Positions 44,220 to 53,285 are shown, numbered from the stretch's first letter. The stretch is DNA of 64,000 nucleotides from Bradyrhizobium sp. BRP22 (GCF_020194175.1 NZ_JADYVX010000029.1:1-64000); one strand, 5' to 3'. Numbers and translations are program-made. Notes: generated by a model from the letters alone, not told the origin.

Positions 44220-45257
44220 ATGCAGGTTCCAATTAAGCGAGCGATCGAGAAGGTGCCTGGCGGGATGATGGTGGTCCCGCTGTTGGTTGGGGCGCTTATT
44301 GCGACCTTCTTTCCCGATACCCCGAAGTTTTTTGGCTCCTTCACCGGCGCACTATTCTCTGGCGCACTGACGATTCTCGCGGTGTTTTACGTTTGCATGG
44401 GCGCGAGCATCGACTTCCGCGCGACCCCCTACATTGTGAAGAAGGGCGGCACCCTGCTGATCGTGAAGGTTGGCGTTGCCGTTGTCCTCGGCCTGATCTT
44501 CGGCCGCATTTTGGGAGAAGCGCCGGTCGCGGCCGGCATGTTCGCGGGTGTCTCGACACTCGCGATCGTTGCCGCCATGAACGACACCAATGGCGGTCTC
44601 TATATGGCGTTGATGGGCCAATATGGACGTCCGCGTGACGTCGGCGCCTATACCATCATGTCGCTGGAGAGCGGTCCCTTCCTCACCATGATCACCTTGG
44701 GCGTCGCCGGCCTCTCGGCATTTCCTTGGCAGACCCTCGTGGGCGCCATCCTGCCTCTGATGGTGGGCATGATCATCGGCAATCTCGATCGCGAGATGCG
44801 CGACTTCCTGAGCCGCGCGGTGCCTGTGATGATCCCGTTCTTCGCCTTCGCGCTCGGCGCCGGCCTCGATCTGTCGAAGGTCTGGCAGGCCGGTCTACTC
44901 GGCCTCGGCATGGGAGTCGCCGTGGTGGTGGTGACCGGCATCCCGCTGTTCTTCGCCGATCGCATCACTGGCGGGAATGGTGTCGCCGGTGTTGCGGCGG
45001 CCTCGACGGCCGGCAACGCGGCGGCCGTCCCGGCGATTGTCGCGGCAGCCAATCCGGCCTATACGGACGCAGCGCGGCCTGCGACCATCCTCGTCGCAGC
45101 CTGTGTCGTGGTTACCGCAATCCTCGTGCCGATCGCCACCGCCTGGACGGCTCGCGTCGTTGGTCGCGATGTCGAGGAGCCCGCAGAAGAGGACGTGGCT
45201 TCTGCCGGCAAGATGACCCCCGCGGCGCGCCCGGCTGTCACCAAGGCAGCTCACTGA
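44220..45257 (+). CDS. kdgT: KdgT-family 2-keto-3-deoxygluconate-type permease
   Basis: A 345-residue membrane protein with about ten helices. MQVPIKRAIEKVPGGMMVVP at the start, FPDTPKFFGSFTGALFSG, and AAMNDTNGGLYMALMGQYG are KdgT hallmarks. KdgT takes up 2-keto-3-deoxygluconate with protons; in this operon, with a four-carbon acid kinase and dehydrogenase, the cargo is more likely threonate or erythronate (inference). GGGAG lies before the ATG at 44220. The kinase gene starts 2 bases after its stop. Confidence 0.9.
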   Translation: MQVPIKRAIEKVPGGMMVVPLLVGALIATFFPDTPKFFGSFTGALFSGALTILAVFYVCMGASIDFRATPYIVKKGGTLLIVKVGVAVVLGLIFGRILGEAPVAAGMFAGVSTLAIVAAMNDTNGGLYMALMGQYGRPRDVGAYTIMSLESGPFLTMITLGVAGLSAFPWQTLVGAILPLMVGMIIGNLDREMRDFLSRAVPVMIPFFAFALGAGLDLSKVWQAGLLGLGMGVAVVVVTGIPLFFADRITGGNGVAGVAAASTAGNAAAVPAIVAAANPAYTDAARPATILVAACVVVTAILVPIATAWTARVVGRDVEEPAEEDVASAGKMTPAARPAVTKAAH

Positions 45258-45259
45258 AG

Positions 45260-46567
45260 ATGGCCCCTAAAGCGTTTTCGAGCGAAGTGGATACCGGTTC
45301 GCGTCAAGAAAACGCGTCAAGCCAAAGCTGGCTGATCGTCGCCGACGATCTCACCGGTGCCGCGGACTGCGCGATCGCCTTCGGCAGAAGGGGACGTGCG
45401 GCCGCGGTGACGTGGGGTGAGGTGACCGACGCGTCGGGTTACCGGCTGCCCGTCCTCGCCTACGACGCAGCTAGTCGAGGCCTTTCGGCCGGGGCCGCTG
45501 CAGCCCGCCATGCCGATGTGCTGGCGCGCCTGTGCGAACCCGGACGTATTCTTTTCAAAAAAATCGATTCGACGCTGCGGGGGCAACCTGCAGCGGAGAC
45601 TGCCGCAGCGCTTGCGCATCTCAAGTCGCGGTCGGGTCCGGCCTTCGGCGTGTTCGCGCCGGCCTTTCCGGCCACCGGCCGCACCACCGTCGATGGGCGC
45701 ATCCTGGTCAAAGGCCGCCCCCTCGAGGAGGCCGAGGTCTGGCGGCGCGACCACACCTATCCGAATGCCGATCTTGTCGACGTTCTCGCGACCGCGGGCA
45801 TCCGCGGCGAGAAGGTCGATCTCGCTGCCGTGCGTGGCGGCGATCTCAAAGCCACGTTCGCGAGGCTCGCCCGGCAGGGCGATGTGGTCGCGGCCTGCGA
45901 CGCCGAGACTGACCGCGATCTGCATTTGATCGCGGAGGCAAGCCTGCATGCATCGTCCGCAACCTTCTTCATCGGCAGCGCCGGTCTGGCGCACGCGCTG
46001 GCCGGCCTCGAAGTCAGCCATGCCGTCGAGCCGCTGCGCATTCCGACGAGCGCATCCGGCACGCTGATCGTGGTGGGCTCGCTCGCCGGCGCGTCTCGCA
46101 CCGCCGCGCGCGAACTGGAGGCAACCGGCACCGTGGCGCATTTCCCGGTCGCGCCGGAGACGCTGCTCAACGATGGTGCCGGCCGGGCGGCGCTTGCCGC
46201 GGACGTGATGAAACGACTTGCCGGCGGCGGCGATGCACTGGTTGAGATCATGATGGATGATCACCCCGACATGTCGCTCGGCCCGCAGCTCGCCCAGGGT
46301 CTCGCTGACGCTCTGGAGGTCGTCGCACCCGCGATCGGCGCCTTTGCTGCGACCGGCGGCGAAACCGCCGCGGCGATGCTGTCACGCTTCGGCGTCAATG
46401 GTATCCGTCTTGCCGACGAAATCGAGCCGGGCGTGTCGCTCGGCCTCACACTTGGCCGATTGTCCGTTCCGATCGCGACCAAAGCGGGCGCCTTCGGTGA
46501 CGAGCACAGCCTCATCCGCATCAGCGAGCGCCTCCGCGCCGTCCGAACCAGAGGAAGTTTCATATGA
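45260..46567 (+). CDS. dtnK: DUF1537 four-carbon acid sugar kinase
   Basis: A 435-residue kinase. WLIVADDLTGAADCAIAFG opens the N-terminal domain, FKKIDSTLRGQ is the substrate loop, and IGSAGLAHAL, VVGSLAGASR and FAATGGETAAAML are nucleotide-domain motifs. DUF1537 enzymes phosphorylate D-threonate, D-erythronate and other acid sugars. Next to pdxA2 it is best named a D-threonate-type kinase (named family by precedent, substrate inferred). The first 22 codons or so are encoded by a dispersed repeat, not by family sequence. Its stop overlaps the next start (ATGA). Confidence 0.87.
   Translation: MAPKAFSSEVDTGSRQENASSQSWLIVADDLTGAADCAIAFGRRGRAAAVTWGEVTDASGYRLPVLAYDAASRGLSAGAAAARHADVLARLCEPGRILFKKIDSTLRGQPAAETAAALAHLKSRSGPAFGVFAPAFPATGRTTVDGRILVKGRPLEEAEVWRRDHTYPNADLVDVLATAGIRGEKVDLAAVRGGDLKATFARLARQGDVVAACDAETDRDLHLIAEASLHASSATFFIGSAGLAHALAGLEVSHAVEPLRIPTSASGTLIVVGSLAGASRTAARELEATGTVAHFPVAPETLLNDGAGRAALAADVMKRLAGGGDALVEIMMDDHPDMSLGPQLAQGLADALEVVAPAIGAFAATGGETAAAMLSRFGVNGIRLADEIEPGVSLGLTLGRLSVPIATKAGAFGDEHSLIRISERLRAVRTRGSFI
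45268..45322. repeat. Dispersed repeat inside the kinase gene start (AAAGCGTTTTCGAGCG family)
   Basis: TAAAGCGTTTTCGAGCGAAG ... GTGGATACCGGTTCGCGTCA ... GAAAACGCGTC; the arms AGCGTTTTC and GAAAACGC pair. It lies between the ATG and the family-conserved part of the kinase. Confidence 0.75.
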
Positions 46568-47562
46568 CTCGTCCGACCATTGCGATCACCATGGGAGATC
46601 CGGCCGGTATCGGGCCCGAGGTGATCATGAAGGCGCTGGCGCAGCCGGAGGTGCAGGCGATCTGCAACGCGCTCGTGATCGGCGACGCCAACCGTCTGCG
46701 CAAGGCCGGTCAGATCGTCGGCGTGTCGCTTAAGGTCGATGCGTTGAGCGACGCGAAGGAGGCGAATTTTGCGTCGAAGGCCGTGCAGTGCGTTGACCTG
46801 AAGCTGGTGCCGGACGATCTGCCGTTCGGCAAGGTTTCGGCGACGGCAGGTGAGGCGGCCTATCGTTACATCGAGAAGGCCGTGCAGGTGGTGCAGGCAG
46901 GGCTCGCTCAGGGCATCTGCACCGCACCGCTCTCCAAGGAAGCGCTGCATGCGGCCGGCCACAAATATCCCGGCCATACCGAGCTCCTCGCGCATCTGAC
47001 CGGCACGCCGGAAGTGTCGATGATGCTGGTGTCGCCGAAACTCCGCGTCATTCACGTGACCACGCATATCGGCCTGCTCGATGCGATCGAGAAGATCGAG
47101 CCCGGTCTCGTCGAGCGTGTCATCGCGCGCGGACATGACGTGCTGGTGCGCGCCGGCATCGCCAATCCGAAGATCGGCGTCTGCGCCATCAATCCGCATG
47201 CCGGCGAGAACGGGTTGTTCGGTCGCGGCGAGGAAGCCGCGAAGATCACGCCGGCCGTGGAAGCCTGTCAGCGCAAGGGCTGGGACGTGCGCGGCCCCCT
47301 GCCTGCCGACACGCTGTTCTTCCTGGCCGGCCGCGGCGACTACGACATGGTGGTCGCGATGTATCACGATCAGGGCCATGGCCCCATCAAGGTGCTGGGG
47401 CTGGAAGCCGGTGTGAACATCACTGTCGGCCTGCCGGTGATCCGCACCTCGGTCGATCACGGAACCGCCTTCGACATCGCGGGCAAGGGCATCGCCGACG
47501 AGCGCAGCCTGATCGAGGCGCTGCGGCAGGCGGTCGATCTCGCGCCGAAGAAGGCGGCTTGA
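46564..47562 (+). CDS. pdxA2: PdxA2-type 4-phospho-D-threonate dehydrogenase
   Basis: A 332-residue PdxA-family oxidoreductase: ITMGDPAGIGPEVIMKAL at the start, FGKVSATAGEAAYRYIE, TAPLSKEALHAAGHKYPGHT (metal-binding His) and NPHAGENGLFGRGEEAAKIT; also YHDQGHGPIKVLGLE. PdxA proper works in vitamin B6 synthesis, but a second type (PdxA2) oxidises and decarboxylates 4-phospho-threonate or -erythronate to dihydroxyacetone phosphate. Operon context with a DUF1537 kinase favours PdxA2. Confidence 0.88.
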   Translation: MTRPTIAITMGDPAGIGPEVIMKALAQPEVQAICNALVIGDANRLRKAGQIVGVSLKVDALSDAKEANFASKAVQCVDLKLVPDDLPFGKVSATAGEAAYRYIEKAVQVVQAGLAQGICTAPLSKEALHAAGHKYPGHTELLAHLTGTPEVSMMLVSPKLRVIHVTTHIGLLDAIEKIEPGLVERVIARGHDVLVRAGIANPKIGVCAINPHAGENGLFGRGEEAAKITPAVEACQRKGWDVRGPLPADTLFFLAGRGDYDMVVAMYHDQGHGPIKVLGLEAGVNITVGLPVIRTSVDHGTAFDIAGKGIADERSLIEALRQAVDLAPKKAA

Positions 47563-47704
47563 GGGGCTCCTCAAGGATGAGGAGCGAGATGCGGGTTAAG
47601 CGCTTACATTGCGCGGCCGGTGCATCGTGGTATCGATCGGCCGTGCTGCGAAGCGGCCATGGTCGAGCTCGGCTGACGGCAATGAATCTGGGGGCTGAGG
47701 TCCG

Positions 47705-48472
47705 ATGTCGATACGCAGCAAGGAGCGTCACGCTCGTCTGTTGGAAGCACTGAACGCGGGAGAGATCGATGTCGACGATCTCGCACGGCGGTTCGACGTC
47801 TCCGCTTCCACCGTGCGACGCGACCTGCAGCATCTTTCCAAGAACAATGCCGTGCGCCGCACCTATGGTGGCGCCATTCTCACCGGCCATGCGAACGAGA
47901 CGACGCTCGAGCAGCGCCTTGCGGTCCAGGGCAAACAGAAGCAGGCGATCGCGCGCGCGGCTGTCGATCTGATCGAGGACGGCGACACGCTGATTCTCGA
48001 TGCCGGCTCGACGGTCGCAGCCTTCGGCCGACTGCTGCAGCAGCGGCGGCTGCGCATCATCACCAACAATCTCGCGCTGCTGCCTTTCCTCGCCAAGGCT
48101 CCGACCATAGAGCTTGTGGTGCTGGGCGGCGCGCTGCGCACCACCAGCATGAGCACCATGGGGCCGCTCGCCAATGACGCGCTGCGGCGCATGACCGCGG
48201 ACCGCGCCGTCATGAGCGCCGACGGCGTGGTGAATGGCCGTGGCCTGTGTGAAGCGGATCTGGAGCAGGTCGCACTGAAGTCGCTGATGATGCAGCAGTC
48301 GAAAGAAGTCATCGTTCTTGCCGACGCCAGCAAGCTCGGCCGCGCCGAACAGATGGCGTGGGCACCGCTACCGCCACGCTGGACGTTGGTGACTGATGTC
48401 GGCGCCTCTGAGGAGCAGTGCACGCGTCTCGCCGATGCAGGAGCGCGGGTGATCGTTGCTGGCGTTCGCTGA
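47705..48472 (+). CDS. DeoR-family transcriptional regulator
   Basis: A 255-residue repressor-type protein. N-terminal helix-turn-helix (RLLEALNAGEIDVDDLARRF, VSASTVRRDLQHLSKN) and C-terminal sugar-phosphate sensor domain (DTLILDAGSTVAAFGRLL, ASKLGRAEQMAWAPL). It likely controls the permease-kinase-dehydrogenase operon and answers to a phosphorylated sugar acid. About 140 bases after pdxA2, on the same strand. Confidence 0.93.
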   Translation: MSIRSKERHARLLEALNAGEIDVDDLARRFDVSASTVRRDLQHLSKNNAVRRTYGGAILTGHANETTLEQRLAVQGKQKQAIARAAVDLIEDGDTLILDAGSTVAAFGRLLQQRRLRIITNNLALLPFLAKAPTIELVVLGGALRTTSMSTMGPLANDALRRMTADRAVMSADGVVNGRGLCEADLEQVALKSLMMQQSKEVIVLADASKLGRAEQMAWAPLPPRWTLVTDVGASEEQCTRLADAGARVIVAGVR

Positions 48473-48515
48473 ACCGGCATCGCAATTTTCCGCGTGGTCG
48501 GAGAAAAATATCGAC

Positions 48516-49805
48516 TTAGCGGCTCGCCGACGAAGGACCGCTTGCGATCCGCGCAAGCGACGTGGTTCCTGCGATCTTCACCAGCACTTCCTTCACCGGA
48601 TGCTGCGTCCAGGCTTGGGTGACGTAGTCGCGATGGGTGACGCCGTCGGGCGTCCGGACGAATACGACGCTGCCGGGCTGCAGCGGCCCGTCCATGCTTT
48701 CGCGGACGCGAATGCCCTTGTCCCTGAGCATCGTCATCAGTTCCTGATCACGCCGCTCGGTATGGCGGGTGTAGGAACTCAAGAAAAAGCCGGTGCGGTT
48801 GTTCTCGATCCAGGAGGCGAACTTGTCGAGCTCGCCATAGACCGCATCCAGCAGCACCACGCCGCGCACGCGGCTGGTGGCGCCCCCAACCTCGAGGCTC
48901 CAGGCGGTCGGCAGGAAGCCGCCGCTATAGCCGACGATCACGACGGGCATGTTGGCGAAGGCCGCCGCCGATTTGGGATCGCCTGAGAGGCGGGCGAGGT
49001 GGGAGGTGGATTCGTCGAGGAAGCGTTTGAAGCCGCCCGGCTGCCAGAATTTTCCGGCGCTGGAATCGGCGGCGTCGACCGCCATCTGCGGCGCCAGCAG
49101 CACCGCGTTGACACCGGAGTCCGAGATCTGCTGCGGCACCAATTGCCGGTCGCGCACGTCGCGTTCGAGGGTGGCGCCATTGCCGTGGAAGAACACCACG
49201 ATCACGCCCGGCTTGCGGACGTCGAAATTCTCAGGAACGTGCACCAGCACGCGGCTGTCATTGTAGGTCTCGTCCTGCCAGTAGACGCGGCCCGAATAGC
49301 TGCGATGGCCCTTGCGGCTGCCGTTCGTGACATTGAGGAACGGCGCATCCGAGCGCGGATTGGTGCCGAAATAGGGGAAGGCCGAGGATTTCATGCTGAC
49401 CAGCGTGGTCAGCTCTTCGCGCTCGCTCGGCCGCGGCAGGTTGAGCGTGGGCGTGAGCGAGGCCACCCGGACCGGTGCGGGACGCTGCGGCTCCGCTGCA
49501 GGCGCCGGCGCGGCGGCCTGCCGTTGCCTGAGACTTTCCTGCTCGGTCGGGAAGCGCTCCTTGAACGATGGTGCCGGGAAGCGATCCACGAACGTGTCGC
49601 CGGAAGCGGCTTGCGTGTTCGCCGCGAGCGCGGATGCGCTGGGCGCTCTGCCGCATTGACCCAGCACGGTCGCGAGCGGTAGCAGCAGCGAGGCGGCGGC
49701 GATGCAGCGCCACCGCGATTTTGGCGGGCGTGACGGCGCGGCCGGGGATATCACCCGGACCGCGCGATCACACGTCTGGAACGTTGGGTTCGCAGCCCCG
49801 ATCAT
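48516..49805 (-). CDS. Exported alpha/beta-hydrolase-like protein, hypothetical
   Basis: A 429-residue protein with an N-terminal hydrophobic segment (IAAASLLLPLATVLGQC), a Pro/Gln-rich linker, then an alpha/beta-hydrolase-like part: VVFFHGNGATLERDV (oxyanion turn), VVIVGYSGGFLPTAWSL (nucleophile Ser in GYSGG) and a late HRDYVTQAW His. Substrate unknown. Start ATG at 49805 precedes a basic region and membrane segment; a further 16 codons are open. Confidence 0.78.
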   Translation of the reverse strand: MIGAANPTFQTCDRAVRVISPAAPSRPPKSRWRCIAAASLLLPLATVLGQCGRAPSASALAANTQAASGDTFVDRFPAPSFKERFPTEQESLRQRQAAAPAPAAEPQRPAPVRVASLTPTLNLPRPSEREELTTLVSMKSSAFPYFGTNPRSDAPFLNVTNGSRKGHRSYSGRVYWQDETYNDSRVLVHVPENFDVRKPGVIVVFFHGNGATLERDVRDRQLVPQQISDSGVNAVLLAPQMAVDAADSSAGKFWQPGGFKRFLDESTSHLARLSGDPKSAAAFANMPVVIVGYSGGFLPTAWSLEVGGATSRVRGVVLLDAVYGELDKFASWIENNRTGFFLSSYTRHTERRDQELMTMLRDKGIRVRESMDGPLQPGSVVFVRTPDGVTHRDYVTQAWTQHPVKEVLVKIAGTTSLARIASGPSSASR

Positions 49806-49985
49806 CCACCCACTTACCCCGAAACTCCCGGCCAATGCCGAATCTGAGCGCACCGGTGTTTAGGTGACGTTAAGCTTCCGGAAAACTTCCCCATCCGGAA
49901 GTAGCAACAAGACCATCCAATCGTGTCGCGATTGTGGGCCGGCTTCCGTGTTTACACAGACATCGGCCGTTTGAAGGCAGTTCTA

Positions 49986-49999
49986 GGTACTATAGTACC
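49986..49999. promoter_or_regulatory. Perfect 14-bp palindrome in the divergent gap before the APC permease gene
   Basis: GGTACTATAGTACC is its own reverse complement. It is in the 300-base gap (49806-50106) between divergent genes, about 110 bases before the permease start, where an operator would be expected. No regulator is assigned. Confidence 0.35.
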
Positions 50000-50106
50000 C
50001 GAATTGAGGCTTAAGTTAGATGCTTGTTAACGTTGCTTGAATTGGCCGTTTTCCGCCTGCACGATCCGAATCGTCGAAGCGCGTGGCGCTGAAGGTACGG
50101 TCCGAT

Positions 50107-51480
50107 ATGGCGGCATCACACACGGGCAGCGCGGCATGGTCCGGTTCGCTCCCCGGCAGCGGCTCGACCGTTTCGGTCCTGGTGGCCACGGCCATCGTGG
50201 TGGCCGACATGGTCGGTGTCGGCGTTTTCACCAGCCTCGGCTTCCAGGTCAAGGACATCCCCTCCGGCTTCTCGATCCTCCTGCTGTGGAGCGTCGGCGG
50301 CATCGTCGCGCTGTGCGGCGTGTTCTCCTATGGCGAACTCGGCGCGATGTTTCCGCGCTCGAGCGGCGAGTACAATTTCCTCAGCCGCGCCTATCACCCG
50401 GCGTTCGGTTTCGTTGCCGGCTGGGTGTCGGCGACGGTCGGCTTCGCCGCGCCGGTCGCGCTCGCCGCGATGGCGTTCGGCGAATACGGCAAGTCGGTGC
50501 TGCCGGATGCGCCGCCGCTCGTGCTCGCGCTCGGCGTGGTGTGGCTGGTGTCGATCGTCCAGCTTACCGGCGTCAAGCATTCCTCGACCTTCCAACTGGC
50601 CGCGACCATCCTGAAGGTGGTGCTGATCGTGGCGTTCCTTGTCGCCGGATACTTGATCACGACGCCGCAGCCGATCTCGTTCGCGCCGACGTCGGCCGAT
50701 CTTTCCCATATCGTCAGCGCGCCGTTCGCGATCAGCCTGGTGTTCGTGATGTATTCGTTCTCCGGCTGGAACGCGGCGACCTACATCATCGGCGAGATGC
50801 GCCTGCCGGAGCGCAATCTGCCGCGCGCGATGCTGTCGGGAACGCTGATCGTCCTCGTGCTCTATGTTGCGCTGAACGCGGTGTTCCTGCATACCGCGCC
50901 CATCGACAGGCTTGCCGGCCAGCTCGATGTGGCCCGCATCTCCGGCAGCTATATCTTCGGCGAGGTCGGCGGCCGCATCGTCGGCGCGATGATCTGCGTC
51001 GGGCTGATCTCCTCGATCAGCGCGATGATGTGGATCGGCCCGCGCGTGATGATGACCATGGGCGAGGACATCCCCGCGCTGCGGATCTTCGCGCGCCACT
51101 CGACCAGCGGCGCGCCGGCCTATGCCATCCTGTTCCAGCTTGCAGTGGCGACGTTGATGCTGTTCACGCGCAGCTTCGAGGCGGTGCTCGACTTCATCCA
51201 GTTCGCGCTTCTATTCTGCTCGTTCTTCACAGTGCTCGCCGTGATCAAGCTGCGCATCACCCGTCCCGACCTGCCGCGGCCTTACCGTGCCTGGGGATAC
51301 CCGGTCACCCCTGTGGTTTTCCTGCTCGTGACCGGCTTCATGATGTACTATCTCCTGACCGACCGCCCACTGCAGTCGGCGCTCGGTACGTTGATCATGC
51401 TCTCCGGCCTCCTGATCTACGCCGTTTTCCGCAAGGGGGCGGCAGGCCCCGCGACCTCGGGCGCATCGGGTCGCGAATGA
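50107..51480 (+). CDS. APC-family amino acid/amine permease
   Basis: A 457-residue permease with about 12 helices. ADMVGVGVFTSLGF and the consensus amphipathic loop after TM2-3 (PRSSGEYNFLSRAYHPAFGF) match the amino acid-polyamine-organocation family (TM1 GVG substrate loop). Cargo unknown. Start ATG at 50107 with GAAGGT upstream; an earlier GTG (50083) is possible. Its last bases overlap the next start (ATGA, 51477-51480). Confidence 0.91.
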   Translation: MAASHTGSAAWSGSLPGSGSTVSVLVATAIVVADMVGVGVFTSLGFQVKDIPSGFSILLLWSVGGIVALCGVFSYGELGAMFPRSSGEYNFLSRAYHPAFGFVAGWVSATVGFAAPVALAAMAFGEYGKSVLPDAPPLVLALGVVWLVSIVQLTGVKHSSTFQLAATILKVVLIVAFLVAGYLITTPQPISFAPTSADLSHIVSAPFAISLVFVMYSFSGWNAATYIIGEMRLPERNLPRAMLSGTLIVLVLYVALNAVFLHTAPIDRLAGQLDVARISGSYIFGEVGGRIVGAMICVGLISSISAMMWIGPRVMMTMGEDIPALRIFARHSTSGAPAYAILFQLAVATLMLFTRSFEAVLDFIQFALLFCSFFTVLAVIKLRITRPDLPRPYRAWGYPVTPVVFLLVTGFMMYYLLTDRPLQSALGTLIMLSGLLIYAVFRKGAAGPATSGASGRE

Positions 51481-52697
51481 GGATGTTCCTGTCATTGAGA
51501 GCGGTTGCGCTCGCTTTCGCCGTCCTGCTCGCGGCGCTGCCGGCGCGGGCTGCCGACATCGCGACCATCAACGATACCGCGCGCTTCCTTGCCGGCATGA
51601 TGCCGTCAGCGGATTCGCCGCTGATCCCGCTGACCCGGGACCCGGCCTGGCAACAGCATGCCCGCTTCTTCGACCATGCCTTCGCGCAGCTCGAGCAGCG
51701 CCAATTGTCGAAGATCCGCAGTTGGGCGGAGGCCAACCTGGCGGCGCCGCGGCCGACCATGTTCTACATGTTCTCCGGGCCCGATTTCATCTACGCCGAC
51801 GCCTTCTATTCCAGGGCGACGACCTATGTGCTGAGCGCGCTCGAGCCGACGGGCTCCGTGCCCGATCTGGCCAGGCTGCCGCGCAGCGACATCGGTGCCG
51901 CGCTCTACAGCGTCGAGCGGTCGCTCTCCTCGATCCTGAGCTTCTCCTTCTTCATCACCAAGAAGATGAAGGTCGATCTGCATGCGGGCGAGATCAACGG
52001 CACGTTGCCGATCCTTTACGTATTCCTGGCACGCTCGGGCAAGACCATCCGCGGCGTCGCGCCGGTCACGATCGATGAGAACGGCATCGTCGGCGCCGAA
52101 GGCGGTGGCAAAGGCGCGGTGCGCGGCGCGCGCATCACCTTCGCCGGCAATGACGGTGTCGAGCGTACGCTCTATTACTTCTCGACCGATCTTTCCAATT
52201 CCGGCGTCAAGACAAGCGGCTTCCTGAAATTCTGCGAGACGCTCGCGCCCGGCAACAGCCTGATCAAGAGCGCGTCCTATCTCATGCACGCCGGCAATTT
52301 CACGCTCGTGCGCGACTTCATCCTCAAGAACAGCGCCACCATCATCCAGGACGATTCCGGGATTCCGCTGGTCTATTTCAACCAGAAGCGCTGGCGCTTC
52401 TTCCCGTTCGGCCGCTATGCCGGCCCGATCGCCGAATTCCCCGGCCGCTACCAGGATTCCTACGCCGAACTGTTCCGCCGCGCGCAGCCGATCGATTTCG
52501 GCATCGGCTATCGCTGGCGCACGCATGAAACCAATCTGCTGCTGGCCGTGCAATTGCCCGGCGACGGCTTCGGCACCGCCGATGCGGTGGCCCAGGATGC
52601 GCCACCGCCGAAACCGCCGGCGCCGCCGCGCCCCAGGCCGCCGCGGCAGTTCGACCCGTTCGGCTCGCCCGGCGGCTTCTTCTGGTTCGGGCGGTAG
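51477..52697 (+). CDS. Exported hypothetical protein coupled to the APC permease
   Basis: A 406-residue protein. Signal peptide (LSLRAVALAFAVLLAALPARA), then a large domain with FARFLAGMMPS-like start, MFYMFSGPDFIYADAFYSRA and a long folded part, and a Pro-rich C-terminus (PPPKPPAPPRPRPPRQ) ending PGGFFWFGR. No family known to me. It overlaps the permease gene by 4 bases and so is translated with it, which suggests an uptake- or envelope-related role. Codon use is normal. Confidence 0.8.
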   Translation: MRMFLSLRAVALAFAVLLAALPARAADIATINDTARFLAGMMPSADSPLIPLTRDPAWQQHARFFDHAFAQLEQRQLSKIRSWAEANLAAPRPTMFYMFSGPDFIYADAFYSRATTYVLSALEPTGSVPDLARLPRSDIGAALYSVERSLSSILSFSFFITKKMKVDLHAGEINGTLPILYVFLARSGKTIRGVAPVTIDENGIVGAEGGGKGAVRGARITFAGNDGVERTLYYFSTDLSNSGVKTSGFLKFCETLAPGNSLIKSASYLMHAGNFTLVRDFILKNSATIIQDDSGIPLVYFNQKRWRFFPFGRYAGPIAEFPGRYQDSYAELFRRAQPIDFGIGYRWRTHETNLLLAVQLPGDGFGTADAVAQDAPPPKPPAPPRPRPPRQFDPFGSPGGFFWFGR

Positions 52698-52719
52698 AGC
52701 GCTCCAGACCCCGTCGTGC

Positions 52720-52989
52720 TTCAATTGGCTGGATGTGTATCAGTCGATGATGCAACTCGATGTGCTGACCGGGGCAGAGTGCATAGGTGCCGAATACGAT
52801 GATGCGTGAGGGAAATGGCGGGTACGGGGCAAGCGCCGCGCTCGGGCAATCATCGAACTCAACCCGGAGCAGCTCGTGCTCGCTACCGGACTATTCGGGC
52901 CTCCGAAGATTCCGGACATTGCTGGAAAGGCCGCGATAGCGATGCCTGTGTACAAAGGCGAAGCCGCCAAGACATTCGAGGCTGCGTGA
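52720..52989 (+). pseudogene. Flavin-containing monooxygenase relic
   Basis: One frame gives NWLDVYQSMMQLDVLTGAEC, then a TGA, then QLVLATGLFGPPKIPDIAG: the WLE.Y...MEL...T and LV.ATG..G.P.IP...G motifs of FAD-dependent monooxygenases. N- and C-terminal thirds are missing and one internal stop is present, so only a 90-codon core of a gene of about 600 codons remains. Confidence 0.7.
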
Positions 52990-53014
52990 GCCGCCTCAAG
53001 TCACGCGAGCCGGG

Positions 53015-53182
53015 TCACCAGTGCACGCTCTGGCTCGGCACGATGAAGGCGGTGCTGTCAGGCCTGTCCGGATTGTGGATGAAATAGAAGTAAGCGGAAA
53101 CGATCAGAACGAGCAGTGCGATGATGGCGAGCAGATCCATCTGACGCGGATCGTGACCATGGCGGCTGATTTTCCAGCGCAT
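53015..53182 (-). CDS. Small membrane protein, hypothetical
   Basis: Fifty-five residues: a basic cytoplasmic start (MRWKISRHGHDPRQ), one membrane helix (LLAIIALLVLIVSAYFYFI) and a short outer tail (HNPDRPDSTAFIV). GGGAGGA lies 8 bases before the ATG, a strong site. It starts about 100 bases upstream of the yidD stop and on the same strand; the two might form a unit. Function unknown. Confidence 0.68.
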   Translation of the reverse strand: MRWKISRHGHDPRQMDLLAIIALLVLIVSAYFYFIHNPDRPDSTAFIVPSQSVHW

Positions 53183-53285
53183 TGTTGGTGTCCTCCCTGC
53201 GGACGCCCAACATCAATGCCGCATGGCCGCCACAGTTCCCGCACGCCGGCGATGCATGCATGGCCTGAAAGCGCCGCAGCGAATG

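Noticed and set aside
44726..45259. An upstream extension of the kinase frame
   Set aside because: It reads through the permease gene out of frame and has no similarity to the kinase family.
50037..51476. The first 480 codons of a plus-strand frame that continues into the exported protein at 51477
   Set aside because: They are an out-of-frame reading of the APC permease gene. The real gene starts at the ATGA overlap, followed by a signal peptide.
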